Assembly (NCBI GenBank): GCA_964586455.1
Contig: CAZPHV010000008.1
Location: 1-64,000 of the forward strand
Length of the DNA: 64,000 bases
Reading direction: 5' to 3'
Source: Aquimonas sp964586455
GTDB lineage: Bacteria; Pseudomonadota; Gammaproteobacteria; Xanthomonadales; Xanthomonadaceae
Part shown: piece after piece, positions 8,896-17,134 of the stretch
Layout of the letters: each line of letters opens with the position of its first letter
Numbering within the stretch: the first letter of the stretch is position 1
Made by a program: the position numbers and the translations under genes
Notes under the pieces: generated by a model
Told to the model about the DNA's origin: nothing
What the model saw: the letters and a program-made list of their open reading frames with translations, nothing else
Databases searched by the model: none

Positions 8896-10359
8896 TCACT
8901 CGCCCACGAATTTTTTGATCAGCGCGTCCATTTCCGCGCCACCGTGCTCGATAAGCAGCGTTCGGAACGATTCAGGCAGGCCGTCCCCGGCTGAATCGGT
9001 GGATCTCAGAAATGCCGGAATCAGCGCGTCCAGCCCTTCGTGCGCGTTCGGGCCTGAACGCAGGATGCGATCTGCTTCCGCCCAGAAAGTGGCGCCCTGC
9101 GCATAGAACATGCCGTAGGCCTCTTGGTCGCCGCCGATGTAGCGCCGGTTGTACTCGATCAGTCCCACTTCGACTGGACGATCCACGTCGATGAAGGCGT
9201 TCATCGGTCGTGCGATCACCTCTTCGGGCAGTCCGCTGCGCGCCAGTGCCATCAGACCGTAGTAGTGGGCGAGGCTCTCTCCAAGCCAAGTCGGCCCAGG
9301 TGGCCCGCCCTGCCACATGAGATCGTTCAACTGATGTGCTTGCTCGTGGGCTATGACCAGCATCGTCCGTGCTGCATTCAGCGCCAGGTTTTCCTCATCG
9401 CCATCGATGTAGTTGGCAAGAAAGCTGCGGCTGCCTGCGGCGCCTCCCGCCTCGCCCCGCGCCTCATCAATGCCCAGCCAGACCACGAGCAGGTGCCGGT
9501 CCCGCTCGGGCAGCGTGGGCGGCACTTGGAAAACGTCCGCCAGGTAGGAAAGCGCCTTGCTGTGCATGTCCAGGAGCGGTAAACGCTGGAAGCGGTCCAC
9601 ATCATCAATGACGTAGGTGGTGCGCATGCGCCCGAGCTCATGGTTTTGCAGCGACAGCGTTCCGAAGGCGAAGAATTCAGGCGCGCTGCCGATGGGTGGC
9701 AGTCGCCAGCTGCCATCCGCAAGTTGCGTCGCGCCTGCGATGGAGTCTGTGCCGCTCAGGCCTTCAATTCGCAGCGAATGCACCGTGTCGTCATCGGTGT
9801 CGTCAAGCCTCAGCAAGGAGGTGGGCTCCGAAAGCAGCCACCACCCCGTCGACGGGAAATAGAGGCTCGTCTGCCGCGAGGAATCGACTTCGTTCGCTGT
9901 TGCGTCTTCGACTTCGATCGACCACGACAGATCCGAACACTGTTCCGGCACCTTCCATTGGCCCGGGGCCGTTTCCGCCAGAGCGGTTCCGTCGCACGCC
10001 GGGGACGTGACCTGCGAGCTCAGGCCAAAGCCGATGCCTCGCACAAAGGCGGTTCGATCCGAGGCATTCTGACCGGACAGATCGAGCCTTGCCGCGAGAC
10101 GCCTTGGGTTGTCCGGGTCCAGTCGGACGCGATAGCTCAATGCCGATACCGGTGGAGACGCCTCCACCTGAGGCGGTACCGTCGCGTCCGGGGAGGTGCA
10201 CGCGAGGAGTGACAACAACAGCACGCCAGGCACTGCGCGTAGCAAACGCAGTCTGCTGCGACTCTGAGCATCGCCTGCAAACGTGCTGCCTGTTGCCGAG
10301 GTCGCAGAAAGCGCCCCGCGCAGAACACCCAGGCTCGAATGGAACCGCGTCATGGTCAT
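8896..10359 (-). CDS. Putative lipoprotein zinc metallopeptidase (gluzincin-like)
   Basis: This 487-aa protein has a hydrophobic segment ending in a lipobox-like LLAC (Cys54), so export as a lipoprotein is likely even though the segment lies unusually far from the annotated start. The C-terminal half contains HEQAH (338-342) and, 18 residues on, WLGES with Glu361. The HExxH-18-E spacing is that of gluzincins such as the M1 and M61 families. The N-terminal domain (about 70-240) is beta-rich, as in M1-type proteins. It probably cleaves peptides in the periplasm or at the surface; the substrate is unknown. The gene is transcribed away from its right neighbour's 3' end and stands alone. Confidence 0.7.
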   Translation of the reverse strand: MTMTRFHSSLGVLRGALSATSATGSTFAGDAQSRSRLRLLRAVPGVLLLSLLACTSPDATVPPQVEASPPVSALSYRVRLDPDNPRRLAARLDLSGQNASDRTAFVRGIGFGLSSQVTSPACDGTALAETAPGQWKVPEQCSDLSWSIEVEDATANEVDSSRQTSLYFPSTGWWLLSEPTSLLRLDDTDDDTVHSLRIEGLSGTDSIAGATQLADGSWRLPPIGSAPEFFAFGTLSLQNHELGRMRTTYVIDDVDRFQRLPLLDMHSKALSYLADVFQVPPTLPERDRHLLVVWLGIDEARGEAGGAAGSRSFLANYIDGDEENLALNAARTMLVIAHEQAHQLNDLMWQGGPPGPTWLGESLAHYYGLMALARSGLPEEVIARPMNAFIDVDRPVEVGLIEYNRRYIGGDQEAYGMFYAQGATFWAEADRILRSGPNAHEGLDALIPAFLRSTDSAGDGLPESFRTLLIEHGGAEMDALIKKFVGE

Positions 10360-10468
10360 GTTCGGGAACCCTCATTGAGACAGGGGCCAACACTTTAAAC
10401 TCGGTCTGCCGCCCTGTGGGCGGATGGGCCGAGTTCAACATCGAGTGCCAGGCAACTCCGCGCCCGAG

Positions 10469-11194
10469 TTACTCCGCCGGTGGGTTGGGCAGCAGTTCGC
10501 GCATCACCTGGTATTCATTGAAGCGCAGCTCACCGCGCCGGTCGTCCATCGCGACGAACTCGAAATCGTTGCTGGCCGCGTCCCAGTACGAGCGGCTCCA
10601 CAGGTAGGCGCGAACGGACGCCGGGTGGGCATCGAAGGTGGCCAGCGCGTCCACCGTGTCGGTCAGTGCATTGGCATGCTCCCCGACCGGACGCAGACAC
10701 AGCGCCGCGCCACGGCCGATCACGTAATGGCAGACCGCGCCGCGCTCACCTCGGGGCAGGCGCATTACGCCCTGAATACCAAGCTGCGCGGCCTCCGCGG
10801 GTGAATGCCGGAGATTGGCCGCGAACTCCTGCCTGCGGCACGGTGCCGAGCCGGACGCTGCAAGCTCCAAGCCCAGCATCCAGCGGCCGTCGTCGCGAAC
10901 CATGACCTTGGCGACATCGTTCACGCCATCGCCGTTGAAGTCGCCCACGGCCCGCCACGGCTGCTCTGCACCGGTATGCGAGCGCCACTGTTCCCACTGG
11001 GGGCCTTGATAGTCGGACGCACCGGCCTCGCGCCAGCGCCCGGGCTCGGTGCTGCCCAGGGTGCAGTCGGCGTTGGCGATCATGCGCCCCAGCCTCGCCG
11101 CGGCGGACTCTCCTGCGGCCGCGAGAGTGGAAAGCGGTGCCGCCATAAGCAGCAGGATCAGCAGCCAGGCAAAGGAAGTGCACGGACGGAACAT
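10469..11194 (-). CDS. Secreted protein with an FG-GAP-like calcium motif
   Basis: I start at MFRPCTSF (11194), which places a signal peptide at the N-terminus (cleavage after STLAAA, near residue 26); an upstream ATG at 11239 would add 15 residues. The protein is then 241 aa. The motif GDFNGDGVNDVAKV resembles one FG-GAP/VCBS-type calcium-binding loop, usually one blade of a beta-propeller, but only one copy is seen. Four cysteines after the signal peptide could form disulfides. No enzyme signature is recognised. It may share a promoter region with the next minus-strand gene but about 110 nt separate them. Confidence 0.6.
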   Translation of the reverse strand: MFRPCTSFAWLLILLLMAAPLSTLAAAGESAAARLGRMIANADCTLGSTEPGRWREAGASDYQGPQWEQWRSHTGAEQPWRAVGDFNGDGVNDVAKVMVRDDGRWMLGLELAASGSAPCRRQEFAANLRHSPAEAAQLGIQGVMRLPRGERGAVCHYVIGRGAALCLRPVGEHANALTDTVDALATFDAHPASVRAYLWSRSYWDAASNDFEFVAMDDRRGELRFNEYQVMRELLPNPPAE

Positions 11195-11541
11195 GGGTGC
11201 CCAGGGAGTGAAATGAAGATGCAAGTGTAGCCGCGACACGGTGGTTCGTTACACCAGCAAACCAATCGACGCCACGCCGGATGTACAACCGTTAACCGGA
11301 CAGAGTGTGGGCCGGGCCAGCATCGGTTTCGAGAGTCGCTCTGCTGACTGGCCCGAGGGCTGCAACAGTCTTGTAGTATCCGCGGGCCGCCCGACACGAG
11401 GCCTCTCAGGGTGTTCTAGCAGTCTGGCCACACGCACCGAGGCAGATCTGTCGCCCTCGATGCGCCTTGTCGACTGCATCCAATCGATCGTATGCGGTCC
11501 GCGGCGGATCCTCTGTCGCCCCGCAGCACTGAAGGGACGAA
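11195..11541. other. Divergent intergenic region
   Basis: About 350 nt lie between the secreted protein (minus) and the reductase-like gene (plus), so both promoters should be here. No repeat or recognisable operator was found. Confidence 0.35.
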
Positions 11542-12111
11542 GTGGACATGGGCCTGTTGACCTTCAGCCTCAACCTCACCCTTGACGGTTGCGTCGACCA
11601 TCAGGAGGGCATCGCAGACGACGAAACCCATGCGCACTTCTCACGCCTGATGGACGAGAGCGGGGCGATGCTGTGGGGTCGTGTGACCTACGAGATGATG
11701 GAAAGCTACTGGCCGGTCGTCGCCCGCGGCGATATGGCGGCGCCACCGGCGATCCGCGAGTGGGCGGTCAAGCTGGAAGACAAGCCGAAGTATGTGGTGT
11801 CGTCGACGCGCACACATTTTCCGTGGACGCACAGCCACCACCTCGCAGGCGACTTGCGTGCGAGCGTGCAGGCATTGAAGGATTCAACCCCGGCCGGCGT
11901 GCTGCTCGGCAGCGGCATGCTCGCCACCCAGCTCGACCAGCTGGATCTGATCGACGAGTACCAGTTCCTCGTCCACCCGAGAATCGCCGGCCACGGCCCG
12001 ACGCTGTACCAGAGGGGGCTGCCTCGCACCCGGCAACTGGAGCTGGTGTCAGCGAAGCCGCTGGGCTGCGGCGCGGTCGCCATGCACTATCGCCGCGTGC
12101 GCGGAATCTGA
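11542..12111 (+). CDS. Dihydrofolate reductase-like / RibD C-terminal domain protein
   Basis: This protein is 189 aa from the GTG at 11542, or 187 from the ATG at 11548; the site AAGGGA at 11532-11537 could serve either. The N-terminus, FSLNLTLDGCVDH, is the usual first strand of RibD_C/DHFR-like stand-alone reductases. It is followed by the typical WGRVTYEMM helix, the YVVSSTR strand and a GSGML turn. Members bind NAD(P)H and reduce small carbonyl or pterin-like substrates, but most are uncharacterised. It sits alone, followed by a repeat and a gene remnant. The assignment to the fold is confident; the substrate is unknown. Confidence 0.8.
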   Translation: MDMGLLTFSLNLTLDGCVDHQEGIADDETHAHFSRLMDESGAMLWGRVTYEMMESYWPVVARGDMAAPPAIREWAVKLEDKPKYVVSSTRTHFPWTHSHHLAGDLRASVQALKDSTPAGVLLGSGMLATQLDQLDLIDEYQFLVHPRIAGHGPTLYQRGLPRTRQLELVSAKPLGCGAVAMHYRRVRGI

Positions 12112-12217
12112 TCCATTGCAGCCGGGCCGATGCTGTGCCGTTGTCGCAGCCGCGTCCCGATCTCCCCTGCGGAGTTCGTGGAACACTTGATCTGCGATAC
12201 CAGCGCCCCTCCCGCAG

Positions 12218-12235
12218 GGCGGATCTTGATCCGCC
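12218..12235. repeat. Palindromic intergenic repeat GGCGGATC-TT-GATCCGCC
   Basis: This is an exact 8-bp inverted repeat with a 2-nt centre, preceded by GCAGG. The same palindrome occurs three times in the 27.2-27.6 kb array, always with a similar GTAGG/GAAGG lead-in. It is a REP-like dispersed element. Confidence 0.75.
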
Positions 12236-12370
12236 GCCAACGCAGCCCCCCGGGAAGCCCGCACACGCCAGAGCCGCGCCAAGGCATGACACTGCAGCAG
12301 ACGCCGGGTCGCGGTCTGCGGTCCACAGCGACCGACCCAACACCCCTGCGGCTGCCAACAGACAGAAGGC

Positions 12371-12505
12371 CTACCCCGGCATCACCTTCTGCGCGGCCAG
12401 TCGGAGCTTCTGCAGGTGCCGCTCCGTCTGCCGCAGTTTGTCGATCGCGGTTTCCTGACTGCCCGGGAAGAAGCGCAGCGGTTCGCTGGGGGCGAGCTGG
12501 GCCAA
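12371..12505 (-). pseudogene. Truncated copy of the 3' end of pxpC
   Basis: The minus-strand frame ending at 12371 reads LAQLAPSEPLRFFPGSQETA, then IDKLRQTERHLQKLRLAAQK and a short tail. This matches the C-terminus of the intact PxpC at 20879-21853 almost residue for residue (LAQLAPGEPLRF(I)PGSQETAIDKLRQ(M)ERHLQKLR(V)AAQ). The two copies are also clearly similar in DNA. Upstream of about 12505 similarity stops, with no start codon or remaining domain. It is a decayed partial duplicate of about 45 codons, in the same orientation as the intact gene 8.5 kb away. Confidence 0.85.
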
Positions 12506-12733
12506 GGGGCCTGACAGCACACCGGCGCGCGTCCGCCGTGTTGGCAAAGTGGCTGTGAGCTCTGGATCAGGTCTTGCAAGTGAGCATTGAATGGGCGACT
12601 GCAGCGCAGGGGCCGGTAGCGCTCCCGGCCTTGGCTCGCATCCCAGAGCCCGCAGCGACGCAAGGGCCGCCATGCAGAAAGCCACGGCGGGCTTGCGGTA
12701 CTGTCGCTCCGTCATCAACCAGCAGGCGTGTCT
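12506..12733. other. Intergenic region left of the RsbQ-like gene
   Basis: With 12112-12370 this makes about 620 nt without an intact gene. Apart from the palindrome at 12218 and the pxpC remnant, nothing was recognised. The promoter of the 12734-16422 operon should lie here. Confidence 0.35.
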
Positions 12734-13549
12734 ATGCAACATGTTCTGATCCGCAACAGGGTCAAGGTGCTTGGCTCCAGTGGGCCCGTGCTGTTGTATG
12801 CGCATGGCTTCGGCTGCCATCAGGGCATGTGGTCCGGCATCACCCCGGCCTTCGCCGACAGCCACCGTCAGGTGCTGATGGACTACACGGGCAGCGGCGA
12901 GCCGCCGCATCCGGTCCCGTTCGACCCGGTTCGCTACAGCCGCCTGCAGGGCTATGCGGAGGACGTGCTGGAGGTCTGCGACGCGCTGGGCCTGCAAGAA
13001 GGCGTCAACTTCGTCGGCCACTCGGTGAGCTGCAGCATCGGCCTGCTCGCCCATCTCGAGCGACCGCGTCTGTTCGAGCGCATGGTGATGGTCGGCTCCT
13101 CGCCCTGTTTCCTGAACGACCCGCCTGGCTACCTGGGCGGCTTCGAGCGTGCCGACCTCGAAGGTCTGCTGTCGCTGATGGATCAGAACTACATGGGCTG
13201 GGCCAGTTACCTCGCGCCCGTGGTCGCCGGGGCCTCGGGCGCCGGCGTTGCCTCGGGCCGACTGGAAGAGAGTTTCTGCTCCACCGATCCGGACATCGCG
13301 CGCGTGTTCGCGCGCGCCACCTTTTTTGCCGACAACCGTGCCGAGCTGCCGCGGGTGCGCTGCCCGAGCCTGATCCTGCAGCACGCGCGGGACACCCTGG
13401 CACCGCTTTCGGTCGGCGAGTACCTGCACCGCCATCTGCTGGACAGCCGTCTTGAAGTGCTGGACGTCGCAGGCCATTGCGCCCACATGAGCAACCCGGC
13501 GCTGGTGGTCGACGCGATGCAGCGCTATCTGGCGACCTCTCGCCAGTGA
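12734..13549 (+). CDS. RsbQ/KAI2-type alpha/beta hydrolase (signal-binding hydrolase)
   Basis: This protein is 271 aa from the ATG at 12734, with GCAGG 7 nt upstream; a GTG at 12728 would add two residues. Length and catalytic spacing match Bacillus RsbQ (269 aa, Ser96/Asp219/His247): here Ser97 in GHSVS, Asp220 in ARDTLAP and His248 in AGHCAHM. The N-terminus VLLYAHGFG and DYTGSGEP also fit. The RsbQ family, with plant D14 and KAI2, uses a hydrolase fold to perceive small hydrophobic ligands. In Bacillus, RsbQ acts with the PAS-phosphatase RsbP. Here the stop codon overlaps (GTGA) the start of a PAS-GGDEF-EAL gene, so the partner is most likely that protein. The ligand is unknown. Confidence 0.8.
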   Translation: MQHVLIRNRVKVLGSSGPVLLYAHGFGCHQGMWSGITPAFADSHRQVLMDYTGSGEPPHPVPFDPVRYSRLQGYAEDVLEVCDALGLQEGVNFVGHSVSCSIGLLAHLERPRLFERMVMVGSSPCFLNDPPGYLGGFERADLEGLLSLMDQNYMGWASYLAPVVAGASGAGVASGRLEESFCSTDPDIARVFARATFFADNRAELPRVRCPSLILQHARDTLAPLSVGEYLHRHLLDSRLEVLDVAGHCAHMSNPALVVDAMQRYLATSRQ

Positions 13550-16422
13550 ATGCACCTGCCGCGCTCGGGCCGGATACCCTGCCTTGCGCGGCGCTGGGCA
13601 CCGATGGAGAGGGCCGGGTTCTCGAGCTGAACGCGGCCTTCGAGAGCGCGCTGGGTCGGCCCGAGGGCGGCTGGCTGGGCCGCCGGATCGACGAGCTGAT
13701 GTCGCCGGCCGGCCGCATCTTTCTGCACACCCACGTCTGGCCCACCCTGCTGCGCATGGGCCGCATCGACGAGATCCAGCTGCCCTGGCTTGACGCGAAG
13801 GGCCAGTCCGCGCCCATGCTGCTGAACGCGGTGATCACGGTGGCGTCCGAGCGGCCGGAGCATCAGCGTGTGGCCTGGGCGCTGTTTCCCATGCGCGAGC
13901 GGCAGCGCTTCGAGGCCGAGCTGCTGCTGGCGCGGCAGCGCTTGCAGAACCTCGTGCAGAGCACCGACGCCGGCACCTGGGAGTGGAACGTGCAAACCGG
14001 CGAGCTGCGCGTCAACAGCCGCTGGGCCGAGATCCTCGGCTGGGCCCTGGCCGAGCTGGGCGCGCTGACCCACCAGTTCCGCGTCGATATCGCCCACCCC
14101 GATGAGCTTGCGCACACCCAGCATCTGCTGCACGAACACCTTGCCGGGCGCAGCGAGTCCTACATCACCGAGCTGCGTCTGAAGCGGCGCGACGGCTGCT
14201 GGATCTGGCTGCAGGACCGCGGACGGGTCGTCATGCACACCGCTGACGGCAAGCCCGAGTGGATGTTCGGCATCCACATCGACATCAGCCGCATGAAGCA
14301 GCAGGAGGCCGAGCTGCGCCGCGCGCAGAGCCTGCTGGAGCGCTCCAGCGAGTTGGCCGGCGTCGGCGGCTGGGAGCTCGATCTGCGGACGCAATCTCTG
14401 TTCTGGTCGGAACAGACCTGCCGCATCCACGGCGTGCCCCCCGGCTATACGCCCGGACTGCAGGAGGCGCTGGACTTCTATCCACCGGAGTCGCGGCCGC
14501 GCGTGGAGGCTGCGGTGCGGGACGGCATGGCCAGCGGCAACGGCTGGGATCTTGAGCTGCCGTTCGTGTGTCGCGACGGCACGCGGCTGATGGTGCATGC
14601 GCTGGGTCGCGTCGAGCATGAGAGCGGCGTTCCGGTGCGCCTGGTCGGCGCGTTCCAGGACATCACGGCGCGCGTCGCGCAGCAGGCGCGCGAACAGGCT
14701 TTGGCTGATGCGCTCGCGCGCGAGCACCAACTCTTGCAAGTCACCCTGGAATCCATCGGCGATGCGGTCATCACCACCGACCCGGACGGTCGCGTCACCT
14801 GGCTGAACCCGGTGGCCGAGCGGTTGACCGGCTGGCTTCAGGCGCAGGCGCAGGGTCGTCCGCTGGGGGAGATCTTCCGCATCGTCCACGAGCACACGCG
14901 CGCACCGGCCCCCGACCCTGTGCACGCCTGCCTCGAGACCGGCCGCATCTCCACGCTGATGGAGCACACGCTGCTGCTTGCGCGCGACGGTCGCGAGATC
15001 GGCATCGAGGACTCCGCCTCACCGATCCGCGCCGCCGACGGCCGGGTGCACGGGGCGGTGCTGGTGTTCCACGACGTCACCGAACAGCGCCGCCTGGCGG
15101 GCGAGGTGCGGCACCGGGCCTCGCACGACGCGCTCACTGGCCTGATCAACCGCAGCGAGTTCGAGCTGCGCTTGCGCGCCAGTCTGGAGCGCGCGCGGCT
15201 GAGTGATGCGCGCCACGTGCTTCTGTTGATCGACCTTGACCAGTTCAAGCTGGTCAACGACGCCTGCGGCCACGCAGCCGGCGACGAGCTGCTGCGCCAG
15301 GTCGCGCGTCTGCTTCAGCAGACCGTGCGCGGCAGCGACACGCTGGCGCGCGTGGGCGGCGATGAATTTGCGGTGATCCTCGATCACTGCACCAGCGAGC
15401 AGGCCCTGCGCGTGGCCGCCCTCATATGCGAGCGGATCGACGCCTACCGCCACCTGCACGGTGCACGCAGCTTCCGCGTCGGCACCAGCATCGGCCTGGT
15501 GCCGGTGGACGATACCTGGCAGGACGCCGCGGAGTTGATGAAAGCCGCAGACGCTGCCTGCTACGCCGCCAAGGAGGCCGGCCGCAACCATGTGCACGTG
15601 TGGCACGACAACGACGAAACGGTGCGCGTGAATCAGGGCCAGATGCAGTGGGCGACGCGGCAGGAGCAGGCGATCGACGAGGGCCGCTTCGTGCTGTACG
15701 CACAGCGCATCGTTTCCATTGCGGACCCCGACGCCGTATCGAAGACCGCCGGCTGGTACGCCGAGGTGCTGGTGCGACTGCTCGAGACCGACGGCAGCCT
15801 GGTGATGCCGGGCGCCTTCCTGCCCGCCGCAGAGCGCTTCCGGCTTGCGGCGCGCGTCGACACCTGGGTGCTGCGTCGCACGCTGGCCCTGATGTCGACG
15901 ACACCGATGGCCTGCGCTCCGGGCTTGCTGAGCATCAATCTGTCGGGCCAGTCGGTCAGTGACGCCGCTTTTCAACGCCTCGCGCTCGATGCGCTGCAGG
16001 AGTCCGGCAAGGCTGTCTGCAGCCGGCTGTGCCTGGAGATCACCGAGACCGCGGCGATCGGCAACATGGCCGAGGCCACGGCGTTCATCGGCCAGCTTCA
16101 CGCCCTGGGTGTGCGCGTCGCGCTCGACGATTTCGGCGCGGGCAGCGCGTCGTTCGGCTACCTGAAGCAGCTGCCGGTGGACCTGCTCAAGATCGACGGC
16201 CAGTTCGTGCAGAACCTGCTGGATGATCCATTGGACGAGGCGGCCCTGCGCGCCTTCGTCGATGTGGCGCGGGTGCTCAAGCTGCAAACCGTGGCGGAGT
16301 TTGTCGACCGGCCCGAGTTGCTGCCGCGCCTGCGCGAGCTGGGGGTGGACTGGGTCCAGGGCTATCTGCTGCATCGGCCGGAACCCCTGAAGCACCTCCT
16401 CGGCTTGGCCGCGCAGGACTGA
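13546..16422 (+). CDS. Multi-PAS GGDEF-EAL protein coupled to the RsbQ-like hydrolase
   Basis: The GTG at 13546 overlaps the previous stop by 4 nt and gives 958 aa. The order is: an N-terminal PAS domain (about 10-110) of the short type that precedes RsbP-like effectors, PAS (about 145-260), a further PAS-like block (260-390), PAS (about 410-515), GGDEF (about 530-690) and EAL (about 715-950). The GGDEF signature is intact (604-608, RVGGDEFAV). The EAL signature is EVL at Glu740, a tolerated variant, and DDFG at 861 with the downstream LKIDG and VAEF residues are present, so phosphodiesterase activity is possible. It should be cytoplasmic since no membrane segment is seen. The likely role is to turn a ligand or redox signal into altered cyclic-di-GMP. 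Which activity dominates cannot be told. Confidence 0.85.
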   Translation: MNAPAALGPDTLPCAALGTDGEGRVLELNAAFESALGRPEGGWLGRRIDELMSPAGRIFLHTHVWPTLLRMGRIDEIQLPWLDAKGQSAPMLLNAVITVASERPEHQRVAWALFPMRERQRFEAELLLARQRLQNLVQSTDAGTWEWNVQTGELRVNSRWAEILGWALAELGALTHQFRVDIAHPDELAHTQHLLHEHLAGRSESYITELRLKRRDGCWIWLQDRGRVVMHTADGKPEWMFGIHIDISRMKQQEAELRRAQSLLERSSELAGVGGWELDLRTQSLFWSEQTCRIHGVPPGYTPGLQEALDFYPPESRPRVEAAVRDGMASGNGWDLELPFVCRDGTRLMVHALGRVEHESGVPVRLVGAFQDITARVAQQAREQALADALAREHQLLQVTLESIGDAVITTDPDGRVTWLNPVAERLTGWLQAQAQGRPLGEIFRIVHEHTRAPAPDPVHACLETGRISTLMEHTLLLARDGREIGIEDSASPIRAADGRVHGAVLVFHDVTEQRRLAGEVRHRASHDALTGLINRSEFELRLRASLERARLSDARHVLLLIDLDQFKLVNDACGHAAGDELLRQVARLLQQTVRGSDTLARVGGDEFAVILDHCTSEQALRVAALICERIDAYRHLHGARSFRVGTSIGLVPVDDTWQDAAELMKAADAACYAAKEAGRNHVHVWHDNDETVRVNQGQMQWATRQEQAIDEGRFVLYAQRIVSIADPDAVSKTAGWYAEVLVRLLETDGSLVMPGAFLPAAERFRLAARVDTWVLRRTLALMSTTPMACAPGLLSINLSGQSVSDAAFQRLALDALQESGKAVCSRLCLEITETAAIGNMAEATAFIGQLHALGVRVALDDFGAGSASFGYLKQLPVDLLKIDGQFVQNLLDDPLDEAALRAFVDVARVLKLQTVAEFVDRPELLPRLRELGVDWVQGYLLHRPEPLKHLLGLAAQD

Positions 16423-16514
16423 GCCAAGGCCGCTCGGGCATCCAGTCTGCCCGCAATCCGGGCGAGGACCTGCGAACATGAAGCCTGATGCTCGTCCTGC
16501 ATCGGAGCCCGGCC

Positions 16515-17006
16515 ATGTCGACCCTCGAAATCTGGGAACTGCTGAGCTACGTGGTGACCGTCATCGGTCTGCCGCTGGCGATCCTGCTGTTCTTTCACGA
16601 GCAGCGGAAGGAACGCGACAACGAGGAGGAGGGAATACATCAGCAACTGGCCGACTCCTACACCGGCTTCATGCGCCTGGTGCTGGAGAACGCCGATCTT
16701 GGGCTGCTGTCTCATTCGGGGGCGCACTCTCTGAATGACGAGCAGCGCGAACGGCGGTTGGTTCTGTTCGACCTGCTGGTGTCGCTGTTCGAACGCGCCT
16801 ATGTGCTGGCCTGGGAAGACCACATGAACCCCCAGCAGCGACGACGCTGGGCAGCCTGGGAAGACTGGATGCGCGAATGGTGCCGGCGCGAGGACTTTCG
16901 CGAGGCGCTGCCGGCGTTGACGCGCGGCGAGGACCCCGACTTCGTCCGCTACATCGCCGGATTGGCCGAGGAAGAGCGGAGCCCGGGGTCTGACTCAGAA
17001 AAGTAG
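16515..17006 (+). CDS. Small membrane-anchored protein of unknown function
   Basis: I choose the ATG at 16515 because GGAGC precedes it and the N-terminus becomes a membrane anchor (WELLSYVVTVIGLPLAILLFF, about 6-26). The protein is 163 aa. The rest is a charged, helical cytoplasmic part rich in Trp and Arg (RRRWAAWEDWMREW). The overall plan, one N-terminal helix plus a four-helix-like soluble part, resembles other uncharacterised single-pass proteins found beside signalling genes. It begins about 90 nt after the PAS-GGDEF-EAL gene on the same strand and may be cotranscribed with it. No catalytic motif is visible. Confidence 0.65.
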   Translation: MSTLEIWELLSYVVTVIGLPLAILLFFHEQRKERDNEEEGIHQQLADSYTGFMRLVLENADLGLLSHSGAHSLNDEQRERRLVLFDLLVSLFERAYVLAWEDHMNPQQRRRWAAWEDWMREWCRREDFREALPALTRGEDPDFVRYIAGLAEEERSPGSDSEK

Positions 17007-17134
17007 CATCGGGCCACCGCTGGCTTGCCGCGGACGCTTGGACCAGGACGCTTCGGCTGAAGCGCAGAAGCACGGTCAATCCACCCCCCGGAACTCTTCG
17101 TCGACCAGGTGCGCGATCGGTCGGGACGCGACGC

